The notes under the pieces: model-generated
Databases searched by the model: none
Told to the model about the DNA's origin: nothing
Seen by the model: the letters and a program-made list of their open reading frames with translations, nothing else
Source: Hymenobacter monticola
Lineage (GTDB): Bacteria; Bacteroidota; Bacteroidia; Cytophagales; Hymenobacteraceae
NCBI RefSeq assembly: GCF_022811645.1
Contig: NZ_CP094534.1
Span: 2,852,001-2,916,000, forward strand
Length of the DNA: 64,000 bases
Direction of reading: 5' to 3'
Translations under genes and position numbers: made by a program
Part shown: positions 35,306 through 45,256 of the stretch, piece by piece
Position numbering within the stretch: position 1 is the first letter of the stretch
Layout of the letters: each line of letters opens with the position of its first letter

Positions 35306-36391
35306 GTGCAACACGCTACCGTGCGCATCCTTTTCCTTGTTCCTTACCCGCCCGGCCGGGCCCCTTCGCAGCGGTTTCGCTTCGAGCAGTACCTGGACAT
35401 TCTGACCGCCGCCGGTCACCAGTACCAGCTAGCGCCCTTCATCTCGGTTGCTACCTGGAACATTCTTTACAAGCCCGGCCAAGCGGCAGCCAAGGCCTGG
35501 GGCATTCTGAGCGGCTTTGCACGCCGCATTGGGCTGTTGTTCCAGTTGCCGGCCTACGACTTTGTGTTCATTCACCGCGAGGCCGCGCCTTTGGGGCCGC
35601 CGGTGCTGGAATGGATAATTAGCAGGCTGCTGCGAAAGAAGGTCATCTACGATTTTGACGACGCCATTTGGCTGGCCAATACCTCGGAGGTGAACAAAGT
35701 AGCGGCGGGCCTGAAGTGGCACCACAAAACGGCCAGCATCTGCGGCTGGGCCCGGCGCAACAGCTGCGGCAACAACTACCTGGCCGCCTACGCCCGGCAG
35801 TTTAATCCCGACGTCGTGGTGAATCCCACCACCATCGACACCGTGCATCTGCACAACCAGGTGCGCGACCAAAGCGTCCCCGGTCGCCTCGTCATTGGCT
35901 GGACGGGCACGCACTCCACCCTCAAGTACCTAGACCAAGTAGTTCCGGTGCTGGCCAAGCTGGAGGCCGAAGGACTGGACTTTGAGTTTCGCGTCATATC
36001 CAATCAGCCACCCCAGTTTCCGCTGCGCTCGTTGGTCTTTTTGCCCTGGCGCAAAGAAACCGAAATTGCCGACCTCCTGGGCTTCCACGTGGGGCTGATG
36101 CCGCTGGAAGACGACCCCTGGGCCAAAGGCAAATGCGCGTTTAAAGCGTTGCAGTACATGGCTTTGGGCGTGCCGGCCCTGGTGTCGCCGGTAGGCATGA
36201 ACACCGAAGTGGTGCAGCATGGCCACAATGGCTTTGTGTGCGCGACGGCCGCCGAATGGGAAGCCAGCCTGCGGGCCCTTCTCGCCGACGCCGGCCTGCG
36301 CCAGCGCCTCGGGCAGGCCGCCCGTGCTACCATCGAAGCACGCTACTCTGTGACATCCAATACCGCCAACTTTTTGGGCCTCTTCCGATAG
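35306..36391 (+). CDS. Family 4 glycosyltransferase
   Basis: The 361-residue GT-B protein starts at GTG 35306 (GTG 35321 is equally possible). RILFLVPYPPGRAPSQRFRF, VIYDFDDAIWLA near residue 113 and IGWTGTHSTLKYLD near 197 are typical of a GT4 group found in Bacteroidota polysaccharide clusters. GLMPLEDDPWAKGKCAFKAL is the E-x7-E-like donor site. It starts 25 bp after the WecE-like gene and is convergent with the polymerase-like gene at 36444. Confidence 0.82.
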   Translation: MQHATVRILFLVPYPPGRAPSQRFRFEQYLDILTAAGHQYQLAPFISVATWNILYKPGQAAAKAWGILSGFARRIGLLFQLPAYDFVFIHREAAPLGPPVLEWIISRLLRKKVIYDFDDAIWLANTSEVNKVAAGLKWHHKTASICGWARRNSCGNNYLAAYARQFNPDVVVNPTTIDTVHLHNQVRDQSVPGRLVIGWTGTHSTLKYLDQVVPVLAKLEAEGLDFEFRVISNQPPQFPLRSLVFLPWRKETEIADLLGFHVGLMPLEDDPWAKGKCAFKALQYMALGVPALVSPVGMNTEVVQHGHNGFVCATAAEWEASLRALLADAGLRQRLGQAARATIEARYSVTSNTANFLGLFR

Positions 36392-36443
36392 CCGGTAAGA
36401 GAATGGAAGTGACCCTTCGCGACTGTCGCCAGCTGTTTAATAG

Positions 36444-37817
36444 CTAGCCCACTAGTTGAGGCCGGGGCCGCGCGGCGGCCCGACCCGCTGGGGTAGCCGC
36501 GCCGGATGCCCGTGCCGTTGCCATGTTCTGGAGAATGTATAGCCCACTGAGGTAGAAGGGAATCATCGGAATTTTGTAACGCACCAGCGTACCGAAGTTG
36601 GCGCTGGTAATGCCTACTGAAGCGGCAAACACCAGTGAGAACATGAAGCAGAGGAGCAGAATCGGGTTTTTGCCGATGACGCCTAACGTGCGGAACACCC
36701 CCGTGCGCCAAAAAATACGCAAGGTGAAAAACAGGAAGAATCCCGCTTCCAGTGCCGACAGCAGCATAACCGGGTTGTGCGCTTCCCAGATGAAGGGCCG
36801 GTAGAGGGACGTGGCAATGGCCTGCGGGGCCAGCTTCACCATGCTGCCAATGCTGCCGTCGAGCTCGCCCAGATGGTAACCCGAGCCTTCTTGCTTCACA
36901 CTTTGTTGGTAGAGGTAATCAGCCGTAATCTTGCTGCGTTCCCCAATTTTGTCCACGTCGTACTTAGCATCGCCCTTTGTGAGGTTAGTAGCCGCGAAAA
37001 CAGCAACAACGACACCCAGACCCAGGAACAGTGGACGAGCTACCAAACGCAGCCCCTTGCTTTTGATGCGGTCGTTGGTTTCGTTGAATATCCAAAGCAG
37101 GGCCGCCGGCAGGAAGCACAGCAAAATGTATACTTTGATGGATAGCAACGCATAGACGGCGATTGTACCAATGAGCAGGCATTTAATCAGCGCCTGCCGC
37201 TGAATGATGCCCCGGTACATGGCGTAAAAGAGCCAGCCCAAGGCCCCAAGGCAGAGCGAGTCTTTGAGCAGGCCTGACCCCCAGAAAAACATGGAAGGCA
37301 CATAAAACATTGCCCAACCCAACTGTTTGTAAACGTGCGGCCTGATTTTAGCAAAGGCAATGAACATAGCCCAGATGCCACTAAAGCTGATGACGGCAAA
37401 AAAGAGCGAAATCACCGTGTAGCTGTTGAAGCACAGCAAGCCTAAAAAGGCAGCAATGCGGCATACTAGGTATTCCGTGGAACCCGGCTCGTGCCAAAAC
37501 ATTTTGGCTACATACGGCGCCGTCGCGGGCGAATTATCGCCGCCGTTGTCGAGAATCAGCTGAAAGCCGGTCGAGAAGGATTTGGCAAAGGCCTCATGGA
37601 TGATGGTGGAATGCCAGTAGTAGTTAAAGGTGTCGCCTCCCTTGTAGTAAAACTGATAAATCAGTCCCAAGCTGATAGCACCCACGAACTTAAGGGTAAG
37701 CGCCGGAATGAAGAACGGCTTGGTGAACTGGTTGGTCACCGACGGGCGAATGGCATACGCCAGCCCATAAAGAATGGCCAGGTAAAGGGGGGCGAGGAAA
37801 AGGTCACTGAGTTCCAT
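36444..37817 (-). CDS. Polytopic membrane protein, possible polysaccharide polymerase
   Basis: The 457-residue protein has about 11-12 hydrophobic helices and a long loop around residues 270-330 (KGDAKYDVDKIGERSKITAD). MFFWGSGLLKDSLCLGALG near residue 180 resembles a short polar block repeated in Wzy/EpsG-like polymerases, but no definitive signature was found. It starts two bases after the stop of the TPR gene, so the pair is co-translated. In a cluster with two flippases it is a fair Wzy candidate. Its function is not proven by sequence. Confidence 0.55.
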   Translation of the reverse strand: MELSDLFLAPLYLAILYGLAYAIRPSVTNQFTKPFFIPALTLKFVGAISLGLIYQFYYKGGDTFNYYWHSTIIHEAFAKSFSTGFQLILDNGGDNSPATAPYVAKMFWHEPGSTEYLVCRIAAFLGLLCFNSYTVISLFFAVISFSGIWAMFIAFAKIRPHVYKQLGWAMFYVPSMFFWGSGLLKDSLCLGALGWLFYAMYRGIIQRQALIKCLLIGTIAVYALLSIKVYILLCFLPAALLWIFNETNDRIKSKGLRLVARPLFLGLGVVVAVFAATNLTKGDAKYDVDKIGERSKITADYLYQQSVKQEGSGYHLGELDGSIGSMVKLAPQAIATSLYRPFIWEAHNPVMLLSALEAGFFLFFTLRIFWRTGVFRTLGVIGKNPILLLCFMFSLVFAASVGITSANFGTLVRYKIPMIPFYLSGLYILQNMATARASGAATPAGRAAARPRPQLVG

Positions 37818-37819
37818 GC

Positions 37820-39073
37820 TTAGGCTTTTCCGTTCTTTTTAAGCCAGGTTTTGGCCTCTTTGTATTGCTCCGATTTGTGGTCGGCCTTGTCGGCCACCAC
37901 GGCGTAGTAGCGCTTCGCGGCGGGCACGTCTTTGTCCTTCACGGCCAGCCGGGCCAGGTTCACGTTGGCAAACAAATAAAAACCGCCGGAAGTGTCGCCG
38001 GTGCTCTCCGCAAACACAATGCACCGCTGGTAGTAGTCCTTGGCCTTGGCCATGTCGCGGTAGCGGTTCTGCATCAGGTAGCCCAGGAAATAGCTGGCGT
38101 AGCGCCCGCTGATGCCCTCGTAGCCCGGCATGCCCTTGTTAATCTTATCAAGAATTTCGCGGCTCACCCGCTCGCAGTCGGCAAACTCGCCCTGGTCGTA
38201 AGCCAGCAGCGCATAGAAACGCTGGAAATAGCCGTTGTCGGGGTAGGTGGTGGCCAGGTAGCGGGCCACTGGAATAGCCTCTTCGGCGTTGTTTTCCTCA
38301 TTCTTGAGGATGCGCATGAGGAATACCCGCGCCTCGGTACCGGTGTAGAAGCCGTTGGCCGCCACGCTACGCAGCTGCTGCAGCCCCAGCTTTTTATCGC
38401 CCTTCGGGAAGAAGAGCAGCACCGGCTTCAGCAACGGGTAGTTGTCGGGAATCCAGACGGCGTAGTAGTTGAACAGTGCCTGGCCAAACTGAAACTCCGG
38501 GCTCAAACCATTAGCCTCCTGGCTCTTCTTTAGATAGTTGAGCGCGCGCCGGGCGCCCACGGTAGCTTTGCGCCAGTCGTGGCGCTCGGCGTGCAGGCGG
38601 GCATCGAAGCCGTAGGCCGCCGAAAGGAAGAAGCTGGCTTCGTAGTTATTGTTGTCGGCGTCGAAGAGCTTCTGGGCCTTGGTGGCCGCCGTGTCCATGT
38701 AGGCGAAAAAGGCCTTGTCGTACTGCTGCGTCTGGAAGTTGGTGGGCATGATTTTCCACCATGTGCTCAAACCCAGCAGAAAGTAGGGCATGGGGTGGTT
38801 GGGGTAGCGCCGCCGCAGCGAGCGAAACTGCTTCTCGGCCCGGTCGTACTTGAAATTGTAGATGTTGCGCACGGCGCCGTCCAGTTCTAGCTGAATGTCC
38901 TTGTCAAGAAGCAGCCAGCCTTTGGTGTCTACGGCCGAGGGCAGCACGCCCACGGTGTCGAGTTCCACCGTTTTTATCGGCGGAGGGGTGCGAATTGTAT
39001 CGGACTTCTGGGCCCTGGCCAGGTGTGGCAGCAGGAGCAGGCCCCAACAGATACAAAACAGCGAACGCAGCAT
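37820..39073 (-). CDS. Secreted TPR-repeat protein
   Basis: I chose the ATG at 39073 (417 residues) because it opens with a signal peptide (MLRSLFCICWGLLLLPHLARAQ) and a minus-strand TAGCTTTG box lies at 39124; the frame runs back to 39826 but that part is the antisense of the M42 peptidase gene. After residue ~80 the protein is helical repeats of TPR type (YDRAEKQFRSLRRRYPNHP, DMAKAKDYYQRCIVFAES, VPAAKRYYAVVADKAD). It is probably periplasmic. It lies immediately before a polymerase-like gene and may act with it as a scaffold. Confidence 0.72.
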   Translation of the reverse strand: MLRSLFCICWGLLLLPHLARAQKSDTIRTPPPIKTVELDTVGVLPSAVDTKGWLLLDKDIQLELDGAVRNIYNFKYDRAEKQFRSLRRRYPNHPMPYFLLGLSTWWKIMPTNFQTQQYDKAFFAYMDTAATKAQKLFDADNNNYEASFFLSAAYGFDARLHAERHDWRKATVGARRALNYLKKSQEANGLSPEFQFGQALFNYYAVWIPDNYPLLKPVLLFFPKGDKKLGLQQLRSVAANGFYTGTEARVFLMRILKNEENNAEEAIPVARYLATTYPDNGYFQRFYALLAYDQGEFADCERVSREILDKINKGMPGYEGISGRYASYFLGYLMQNRYRDMAKAKDYYQRCIVFAESTGDTSGGFYLFANVNLARLAVKDKDVPAAKRYYAVVADKADHKSEQYKEAKTWLKKNGKA

Positions 39074-39123
39074 AGATAGAAAGTCGAAGGCGGGCCTGAA
39101 GCAGGGCTCGGGCAGAAGTTGGC

Positions 39124-39131
39124 CAAAGCTA
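39124..39131 (-). promoter_or_regulatory. Putative -7 box for the TPR gene
   Basis: On the minus strand this reads TAGCTTTG, 50 bp before the ATG at 39073. It faces the rightward box at 39161, giving a divergent promoter pair. Confidence 0.5.
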
Positions 39132-39160
39132 AGCGGTCTGCTAAAGTACGGACTTTGGCC

Positions 39161-39168
39161 TAGCTTTG
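39161..39168 (+). promoter_or_regulatory. Putative -7 box for the M42 peptidase gene
   Basis: TAGCTTTG matches TAnnTTTG and lies 19 bp before the ATG at 39188. Confidence 0.5.
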
Positions 39169-39187
39169 GTCGAAATCCTCTTCTCTT

Positions 39188-40102
39188 ATGCAACTGCTGC
39201 ACTCGCTTTGCCGCATCGCGGCCCCGGCCGGCCACGAAGCCCCCCTGTCCCGTTTTGTACTCGACTACGTGCGCCAGCACCAAAGCGGCTGGCGTCACCA
39301 GCCCCAAATCATCGCCGACGACCGGTTTCAGGACTGCATCCTGCTGGTGTTTGGGCAGCCGCGCACGGCCGTGTTTGCCCACCTCGACAGCATTGGCTTC
39401 ACCGTGCGCTACGGCCGGCAGCTGGTGCGCATTGGCGGGCCCCAGGCCGAAGCTGGCTACCGCTTGGTGGGGCACGATTCGCAAGGAGAGATAGACTGCA
39501 CGCTGACCATAGACGACGAAACCGGCGAACTGGGCTACGCGTTCCACCGCGACATCGACCGTGGCACGGAGCTCACCTTCTACTGCGACTTCCGCGAAAC
39601 CGAAACCACCGTGCAAAGCTGCTACCTCGACAACCGCCTCGGGGTATGGAACGCCCTGCGCCTGTGCGAGACGCTGGAGCACGGCATCGTGGCCTTCTCG
39701 TGCTGGGAGGAGCACGGCGGCGGCTCGGTGGCCTATCTGGCCAAGTACATCAATGAGACTTATGGCGTGCGCCAGGCCCTCATTTCGGACATAACCTGGG
39801 TGACCGAGGGCGTACATGCTGGCCAAGGCTGCGCCATTTCGCTGCGCGATTCGCTCATCCCGCGCCGCAGCTACGTCGACCGCATCCGGGCCATTGCCGC
39901 GGCATCAGGTATTCCGCACCAGCTCGAAGTGGAAGGCAGCGGCGGCTCCGATGCCAAGGAACTGCAGCACGCCGCCGCGCCCTGGGACTGGTGCTTTGTG
40001 GGCGCCCCCGAAGACCACGTGCATTCGCCCGACGAGCTGGTGGACAAGCGCGACATCGAGAGTATGCTGGCGCTGTACCAAGTGCTGATGCGCGAGCTGT
40101 AA
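39188..40102 (+). CDS. M42-family metallo-aminopeptidase
   Basis: A 304-residue protein with the co-catalytic metal site of M42/M20-like peptidases: [11 protein letters not shown] (H65, D67), [10 protein letters not shown] (D149), [10 protein letters not shown] (E175/E176), [11 protein letters not shown] (D202) and a C-terminal HVHSPDE histidine. The family trims N-terminal residues from peptides in the cytoplasm. It is shorter than typical M42 enzymes (about 350), and the dodecamer-forming insert looks reduced. It starts the housekeeping side of the window. Confidence 0.85.
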   Translation: MQLLHSLCRIAAPAGHEAPLSRFVLDYVRQHQSGWRHQPQIIADDRFQDCILLVFGQPRTAVFAHLDSIGFTVRYGRQLVRIGGPQAEAGYRLVGHDSQGEIDCTLTIDDETGELGYAFHRDIDRGTELTFYCDFRETETTVQSCYLDNRLGVWNALRLCETLEHGIVAFSCWEEHGGGSVAYLAKYINETYGVRQALISDITWVTEGVHAGQGCAISLRDSLIPRRSYVDRIRAIAAASGIPHQLEVEGSGGSDAKELQHAAAPWDWCFVGAPEDHVHSPDELVDKRDIESMLALYQVLMREL

Positions 40103-40290
40103 GCCAGCGGGGCCTGCGTGGGGCCGACGGCAGGTTAAACTGCCTGTCGCTCTGCGAAAAGGAATGGAAAGGAGACGGAAAAAGCCGAATAAGCGGTGGC
40201 CAAATGCCGGAAACTTGGATTCGCTCCAATTTCCGCTATTTTGCGAGCCGAAAACCGCTTAACTCACTTTTTCCCACCCATTCACGCCTT

Positions 40291-42528
40291 ATGACGAATT
40301 ACCTCTACGCAGTGCCCGCGTTGGGCATTTTTGCCTTGCTCTACACTTGGCTGCGCGCCGGTTGGGTGGCCCGGCAAGACGCCGGCGACGCCCGCATGAC
40401 CACCATCGCCGGCTACATCGCCGACGGCGCCATTGCCTTCCTTAAGGCCGAATACAAGGTACTGGCCTTATTCGGCCTCATCGCCGGCGCCTTCCTGTTC
40501 TACCTGGGCAGCACCAGCGGCAATTCCAGCCCCGTCATCGTCATTGCCTTCATCATCGGTGCGGTATTCTCGGCCTTGGCCGGCTTCATCGGGATGAAGA
40601 TTGCTACCAAAGCCAACGTGCGCACCGCGCAGGCGGCCAAAACCAGCCTCAGCGGCGCCCTGAACGTGTCGTTTTCGGGCGGCTCGGTGATGGGCATGGG
40701 CGTGGCCGGCCTGGCCGTGCTCGGCTTGGGCTCCTTGTTTATAGTGTTCTATAAGATGTTCGTGCCCAGTGGCCTCGCCAACGGGCAGGAAATGGAGAAA
40801 GCGCTCGAAGTACTCACCGGCTTCTCGCTGGGTGCTGAAAGCATTGCCTTGTTTGCCCGCGTGGGCGGCGGCATCTACACCAAAGCGGCCGACGTGGGCG
40901 CCGACCTCGTGGGCAAAGTGGAAGCCGGCATCCCCGAGGACGACCCCCGCAACCCCGCCACCATCGCCGACAACGTGGGCGACAATGTGGGCGACGTGGC
41001 CGGCATGGGCGCCGACTTGTTCGGCTCTTACGTAGCTACCATCCTGGCTACCATGGTGCTGGGCCGCGAAGTGACCGTGACCAACGACCAGTTTGGCGGC
41101 CTGTCGCCCATCTTCCTGCCGATGGCTATTGCGGGCATGGGCATCATCGCCTCGCTCATCGGCATTCTCTGCGTGCGAGTGAAGGAAGGCGGCAACGTGC
41201 AAGGCGCGCTCAACCTGGGCAACTACATTTCGGTCATTGTTTCGGCTTTTGGCGCTTATGGCCTCATCATGTGGATTTTGCCGGCCGGCACCTTCACCAT
41301 TCGTGGCATCAGCTTCGATGCCATGCACGTATTCTACGCCGTGGTGGTGGGCCTGATTGTGGGCACGCTGATGAGCATCATCACCGAATATTACACGGCC
41401 ATGGGCAAGCGCCCGGTGATGAGCATTGTGCAGCAAAGCAGCACCGGCCACGCCACCACCGTCATCGGCGGCTTGGCCGTGGGCATGGAATCGACGGTAC
41501 TGCCCATTCTGGTGCTGGCGGCGGGCATTGTGCTCAGCTTTAAGGCTGCCGGCCTCTACGGCGTGGCCATTGCCGCCGCCGGCATGATGGCGACCACCGC
41601 CATGCAGCTGGCCATCGACGCCTTCGGCCCCATTGCCGACAACGCCGGCGGCATCGCCGAAATGAGCGAGCTGCCCAAGGAAGTGCGCGAGCGCACCGAC
41701 ATTCTCGACGCCGTGGGCAACACCACCGCCGCCACTGGCAAAGGCTTCGCTATTGCCTCGGCCGCCCTCACCTCGCTGGCGCTATTTGCTGCTTTCATGG
41801 GCACGGCCCACATCGACACCATCGACATTTCGAACGCCGACGTGCTGGCCGGCCTGTTTGTGGGCGCCATGATTCCGTTTATCTTCTCGGCGCTGGCCAT
41901 TGCGGCCGTGGGCCGCGCGGCCATGGCCATGGTGCAGGAAGTGCGCCGCCAGTTCCGCGAGATTCCGGGCATCATGGAAGGCACCGGCCGGCCCGAGTAC
42001 GAGAAGTGCGTGGCCATTTCGACCCAAGCCGCCATTCGGGAGATGATTCTGCCGGGCGCCATTGCCTTGCTCACGCCCATCATCATTGGCTTCCTGTTCG
42101 GCCCCAAGGTGCTGGGCGGCCTGCTGGCCGGCGTTACTGTTTCGGGTGTGCTCATGGCCATGTTCCAGAGCAACGCCGGCGGCGCCTGGGACAACGCTAA
42201 AAAGTCTTTCGAAAAGGGCGTAATGGTAAACGGCAAGATGGAGTACAAGGGCTCCGATGCGCACAAAGCTTCCGTGACCGGCGACACCGTGGGCGACCCC
42301 TTCAAAGACACCTCGGGCCCGAGCATGAACATTCTCATCAAGCTGATGAGCATCGTGTCGCTGGTTATTGCGCCCCACATTGCCGCCAAAGACGGCGAGC
42401 GGGGCATGGCCCCGGTGCAGTTGGAAAAGGACCGGGCCGAGCTGGTAGCACGCCCCCACGTGCGCTACGCCTTCGCTAACGCTGCGCCGGCCGCCGCGCG
42501 CTTCATCTACACGGTGCTGGTGAAGTAA
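40291..42528 (+). CDS. hppA: Membrane-bound ion-translocating pyrophosphatase
   Basis: The ATG at 40291 gives 745 residues starting [20 protein letters not shown], the first of about 16 membrane helices; the frame runs back to 39991 but the added 100 residues overlap the peptidase end and look non-coding. [11 protein letters not shown] (about 201-211) is the pyrophosphate signature, followed by [18 protein letters not shown]. The [10 protein letters not shown] block has Ala at the position that is Lys in K+-independent enzymes, so this is the K+-dependent type. It pumps H+ or Na+ using PPi; which ion is not clear by eye. Confidence 0.95.
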   Translation: MTNYLYAVPALGIFALLYTWLRAGWVARQDAGDARMTTIAGYIADGAIAFLKAEYKVLALFGLIAGAFLFYLGSTSGNSSPVIVIAFIIGAVFSALAGFIGMKIATKANVRTAQAAKTSLSGALNVSFSGGSVMGMGVAGLAVLGLGSLFIVFYKMFVPSGLANGQEMEKALEVLTGFSLGAESIALFARVGGGIYTKAADVGADLVGKVEAGIPEDDPRNPATIADNVGDNVGDVAGMGADLFGSYVATILATMVLGREVTVTNDQFGGLSPIFLPMAIAGMGIIASLIGILCVRVKEGGNVQGALNLGNYISVIVSAFGAYGLIMWILPAGTFTIRGISFDAMHVFYAVVVGLIVGTLMSIITEYYTAMGKRPVMSIVQQSSTGHATTVIGGLAVGMESTVLPILVLAAGIVLSFKAAGLYGVAIAAAGMMATTAMQLAIDAFGPIADNAGGIAEMSELPKEVRERTDILDAVGNTTAATGKGFAIASAALTSLALFAAFMGTAHIDTIDISNADVLAGLFVGAMIPFIFSALAIAAVGRAAMAMVQEVRRQFREIPGIMEGTGRPEYEKCVAISTQAAIREMILPGAIALLTPIIIGFLFGPKVLGGLLAGVTVSGVLMAMFQSNAGGAWDNAKKSFEKGVMVNGKMEYKGSDAHKASVTGDTVGDPFKDTSGPSMNILIKLMSIVSLVIAPHIAAKDGERGMAPVQLEKDRAELVARPHVRYAFANAAPAAARFIYTVLVK

Positions 42529-42529
42529 T

Positions 42530-42726
42530 CTGAACCGCAGATTTAATAGATGAAACGGATTGAACGGATTCAACGGTGCTGGCTATTTCCGGCTTCATAA
42601 AACGGAAAGGCTGCTGCTCATCGAGCAGCAGCCTTTTTATTGGTATAGCCTCTGCCCAAAAAGTGAGAGCAAGCGGGGGCGTTCGAATCCGTTCAATCCG
42701 TTTCATCCGTTAAATCTGCGGTTCAG
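42530..42726. repeat. Long inverted repeat (family A) around a terminator
   Basis: Arms of 46-47 bp at 42530-42575 and 42680-42726 (core ATCCGTTCAATCCGTTTCAT) are near-perfect reverse complements. They enclose the hppA terminator. The left arm starts right after the hppA stop and the right arm ends 13 bp before the hpt promoter box. The unit looks like a mobile repetitive intergenic element. Confidence 0.85.
42606..42638. terminator. Rho-independent terminator between hppA and hpt
   Basis: AAAGGCTGCTGCTC pairs with GAGCAGCAGCCTTT around ATC and is followed by TTTTT. The preceding A-run makes it potentially bidirectional. Confidence 0.85.
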
Positions 42727-42738
42727 ACATTCCGGCCG

Positions 42739-42746
42739 TAGCTTTG
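42739..42746 (+). promoter_or_regulatory. Putative -7 box for hpt
   Basis: TAGCTTTG matches TAnnTTTG, 27 bp before the ATG at 42774. It overlaps the longer frame from 42744 and supports the shorter start. Confidence 0.45.
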
Positions 42747-42773
42747 TACCCAAATCACACCCCTTCGCGCCGC

Positions 42774-43313
42774 ATGGCCCACGCCAACGTTACCATCCAT
42801 AACAAAGAATTTCAGCCGTATCTGTCGGCTGCTCAACTGGATGAGGCCGTGACCGGGCTGGCCGCCCGCCTGAGCGCCGACTATGCCGGGCGCCGGCCGC
42901 TGTTTGTGGTAGTCCTTACCGGGGGCTTCATGTTTGCCGCCGATTTGCTGAAGCACTACCAGGGTGAATGCGAGATTGTGTTCATCCGCGTGGCCTCCTA
43001 CGAGGGCACGGGCAGCACCGGCGTGGTGCAGGAAGTGCTGGGCCTGCGCGAAGAAGTTGAGGGCCGCGACATCATCCTCGTCGAAGACATTGTGGACACC
43101 GGTACCACCATGCACCACCTGCTGCCCACGCTGCAAAGCAAAGGCCTGGCGTCGGTGGAGATTGCCACGCTGTTTTTCAAGCCCGAAAGCCTGCGCCACG
43201 AACTGAGCATCCGCTACGTAGCCAAAGAAATTCCCAACGATTTTGTGGTCGGCTACGGCCTCGATTACGACGGGCTGGGCCGCAACTTGCCCGACGTGTA
43301 CGTGGCCGTATAG
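42774..43313 (+). CDS. hpt: Hypoxanthine phosphoribosyltransferase
   Basis: At 179 residues (start MAHANVTIHNKEF) it has the type I PRTase fold: FVVVLTGGFMFAADLL near residue 44 and ILVEDIVDTGTTMHHLL (101-117), the PRPP-binding loop. VVGYGLDYDGLGRNLPDVY near the C-terminus is the purine-binding end. It salvages hypoxanthine or guanine with PRPP to IMP or GMP. adk follows 75 bp downstream, so two nucleotide-metabolism genes lie together. Confidence 0.95.
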   Translation: MAHANVTIHNKEFQPYLSAAQLDEAVTGLAARLSADYAGRRPLFVVVLTGGFMFAADLLKHYQGECEIVFIRVASYEGTGSTGVVQEVLGLREEVEGRDIILVEDIVDTGTTMHHLLPTLQSKGLASVEIATLFFKPESLRHELSIRYVAKEIPNDFVVGYGLDYDGLGRNLPDVYVAV

Positions 43314-43387
43314 CAACAATTCTGCCTTTGATTGCTTAACTTGCCCAACCCACCTTACCACTTGCCATCGCGCAACTCTTCCCGTTC

Positions 43388-44014
43388 ATGTTGAATATCG
43401 TGCTGTTCGGCCCCCCCGGCGCCGGCAAAGGAACCCAGAGCCAGAAGCTCATCGCCAAGTACAACCTCGTGCACCTGAGCACCGGCGACCTGCTGCGCGC
43501 CCAGATTACCCAAGGCACCGAGTTGGGCTTGCGCGCCAAAAAGCTGATGGACGAAGGCCTGCTCGTACCCGATGAAGTCGTCATCGGCATGATTGACTCG
43601 GCCCTCCAAACCCACAAGGCCACCGCCGGCGGCTTCATCTTCGACGGTTTCCCGCGCACCGTGCCCCAGGCCGAAAGCCTTGACCAACTGATGAGTGTGC
43701 ACGACAGCGGCATCAACTGCATGATTGCGCTGGAAGTGCAGGAAGAAGAACTGGTGAAACGCCTGCTGGAGCGCGGCAAAACCAGCGGCCGCCCCGACGA
43801 CCAGGACGAAAGCAAAATCCGCCGCCGCGTAACGGTGTACAACACCGAAACCGCCCAGGTGGCCGGTTATTACGCTGCCCAAAAGAAATTTCACGCCCTC
43901 AACGGCATCGGCCCGATTGAAAGCATCTTCGGCCAGATTTGCAGCATCATCGACCAGCACCAGGCCACTGCCCCTGAAACGCCGGCCGAAGCAACCAAAG
44001 AAGTAAAAGCTTAG
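43388..44014 (+). CDS. adk: Adenylate kinase
   Basis: The 208-residue enzyme has the P-loop GPPGAGKGTQ (8-17), HLSTGDLLRAQI (AMP site, about 29-40) and FIFDGFPRTVPQAESLD (84-99). It turns ATP plus AMP into two ADP. The lid is short (RGKTSGRPDDQDESK) and lacks the four-cysteine zinc site, as in many Bacteroidota enzymes. A terminator and a repeat pair follow before obg. Confidence 0.96.
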   Translation: MLNIVLFGPPGAGKGTQSQKLIAKYNLVHLSTGDLLRAQITQGTELGLRAKKLMDEGLLVPDEVVIGMIDSALQTHKATAGGFIFDGFPRTVPQAESLDQLMSVHDSGINCMIALEVQEEELVKRLLERGKTSGRPDDQDESKIRRRVTVYNTETAQVAGYYAAQKKFHALNGIGPIESIFGQICSIIDQHQATAPETPAEATKEVKA

Positions 44015-44168
44015 GAAGTGTTGAATGTTGAGTTTTAAGTGTTGAATAAACACTGACGAGTTGCCGGGAAGGAGTCTTTGGCTCATTTCCGGCAACTCGT
44101 TTTTTAACTACATTCTGCAACTGATGACTCTCTAATCATTCAACACTCAAAATTTAACACTCAAAATC
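44015..44168. repeat. Inverted repeat pair (family B) between adk and obg
   Basis: Arms at 44015-44047 and 44138-44168 (core TTGAATGTTGAGTTTTAAGT) are imperfect reverse complements that match over about 23 bp with a few changes. They enclose a terminator, the same layout as family A. Confidence 0.75.
44056..44105 (+). terminator. Rho-independent terminator after adk
   Basis: ACGAGTTGCCGG pairs with CCGGCAACTCGT and is followed by TTTTTT. It sits between the family B arms. Confidence 0.8.
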
Positions 44169-44178
44169 TCAATCCCCC

Positions 44179-45243
44179 GTGGCTTCTAATAACTTCATCG
44201 ACTACGTCAAACTCATCTGCCGCTCGGGCAAAGGAGGCGCGGGCTCGCGCCACTACTTCCGGGCCAAGGGCCTGCCCAACGGCGGCCCCGATGGCGGCGA
44301 CGGCGGCCGCGGCGGCCACATCATCCTCGAAGGAAACTCGCAACTTTGGACGCTGCTGCACCTGCAATACCAGAAGCACGTGTTTGCCAAAGACGGCGAG
44401 GGTGGGGGCGAGAACCTGCGCTCCGGAGCCCAGGGCGACGACATTGTGCTGCAAGTGCCACTGGGCACCATTGCGCGCAATGCCGAAACCCAGGAGAAGA
44501 TGCTCGAAATCACGGAGCACGGCCAGCGGGCCATTCTGGTGCCGGGCGGGCGCGGTGGCTGGGGCAACGACCATTTCAAGAACTCCATCAACCAGGCTCC
44601 TGAGTACGCCCAGCCCGGCGAGCCCGCCGTGGAGGCCGTTGTCATCCTGGAGCTGAAGCTGCTGGCCGACGTGGGCCTCGTGGGCTTCCCCAACGCGGGC
44701 AAGAGTACGCTCCTTTCGGTGGTGAGCGCGGCCAAGCCCAAAATTGCCGACTACGCCTTCACCACCCTCGTGCCCAACCTGGGCGTGGTGGCCTACCGCG
44801 ACTACAAGTCATTCGTGATGGCCGACATTCCCGGCATCATCGAGGGCGCGGCCGAGGGCAAGGGCCTGGGCACCCGCTTCCTGCGCCACATTGAGCGCAA
44901 CTCCATGCTACTCTTCATGATAAGCTGCGACAGTCCCGACATCGCGGCCGAATACCAGATTTTGGTGAACGAGCTGGAGCAGTTCAACCCCGACCTGCTG
45001 GACAAGCAGCGCCTGCTGGCCATCACCAAGTCCGACATGATTGACGACGAGCTAGAGGCGGAAATCCGCGCCACGCTCCCGGAAGAGGTGCCGTCCATCT
45101 TCATTTCCAGCCTCACGAATAAGAACATCGTGCCGCTGAAGGACATGATTTGGAAAGCGCTGGAAGAAACCCGCCGCGACGCTGCCCCCGTCAAACGTGC
45201 GGGATTCGGCGAAGAGGAGGGCAATGAAGAATGGCCGTCCTAG
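44179..45243 (+). CDS. obg: GTPase Obg/CgtA
   Basis: The 354-residue protein starts with GTG ([19 protein letters not shown]). Residues 1-158 are the glycine-rich Obg fold ([23 protein letters not shown]), followed by a GTPase domain: GFPNAGKST (169-177), DIPG (216-219) and TKSD. Obg binds the 50S subunit late in assembly and senses ppGpp. The variable C-terminal domain is a short acidic tail. Its downstream neighbour is a leftward AT-rich gene. Confidence 0.96.
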   Translation: MASNNFIDYVKLICRSGKGGAGSRHYFRAKGLPNGGPDGGDGGRGGHIILEGNSQLWTLLHLQYQKHVFAKDGEGGGENLRSGAQGDDIVLQVPLGTIARNAETQEKMLEITEHGQRAILVPGGRGGWGNDHFKNSINQAPEYAQPGEPAVEAVVILELKLLADVGLVGFPNAGKSTLLSVVSAAKPKIADYAFTTLVPNLGVVAYRDYKSFVMADIPGIIEGAAEGKGLGTRFLRHIERNSMLLFMISCDSPDIAAEYQILVNELEQFNPDLLDKQRLLAITKSDMIDDELEAEIRATLPEEVPSIFISSLTNKNIVPLKDMIWKALEETRRDAAPVKRAGFGEEEGNEEWPS

Positions 45244-45256
45244 CGTATTAGTAGAT

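Noticed and set aside
37820..39826. A 668-residue frame covering the TPR gene and beyond
   Set aside because: Its first 251 residues are the antisense of the M42 peptidase gene and a signal peptide begins at 39073, so the true gene is the shorter one.
39991..40290. A 100-residue N-terminal extension of the pyrophosphatase
   Set aside because: It overlaps the peptidase end, is not hydrophobic and looks like random translation; the family starts near MTNYLYAV.
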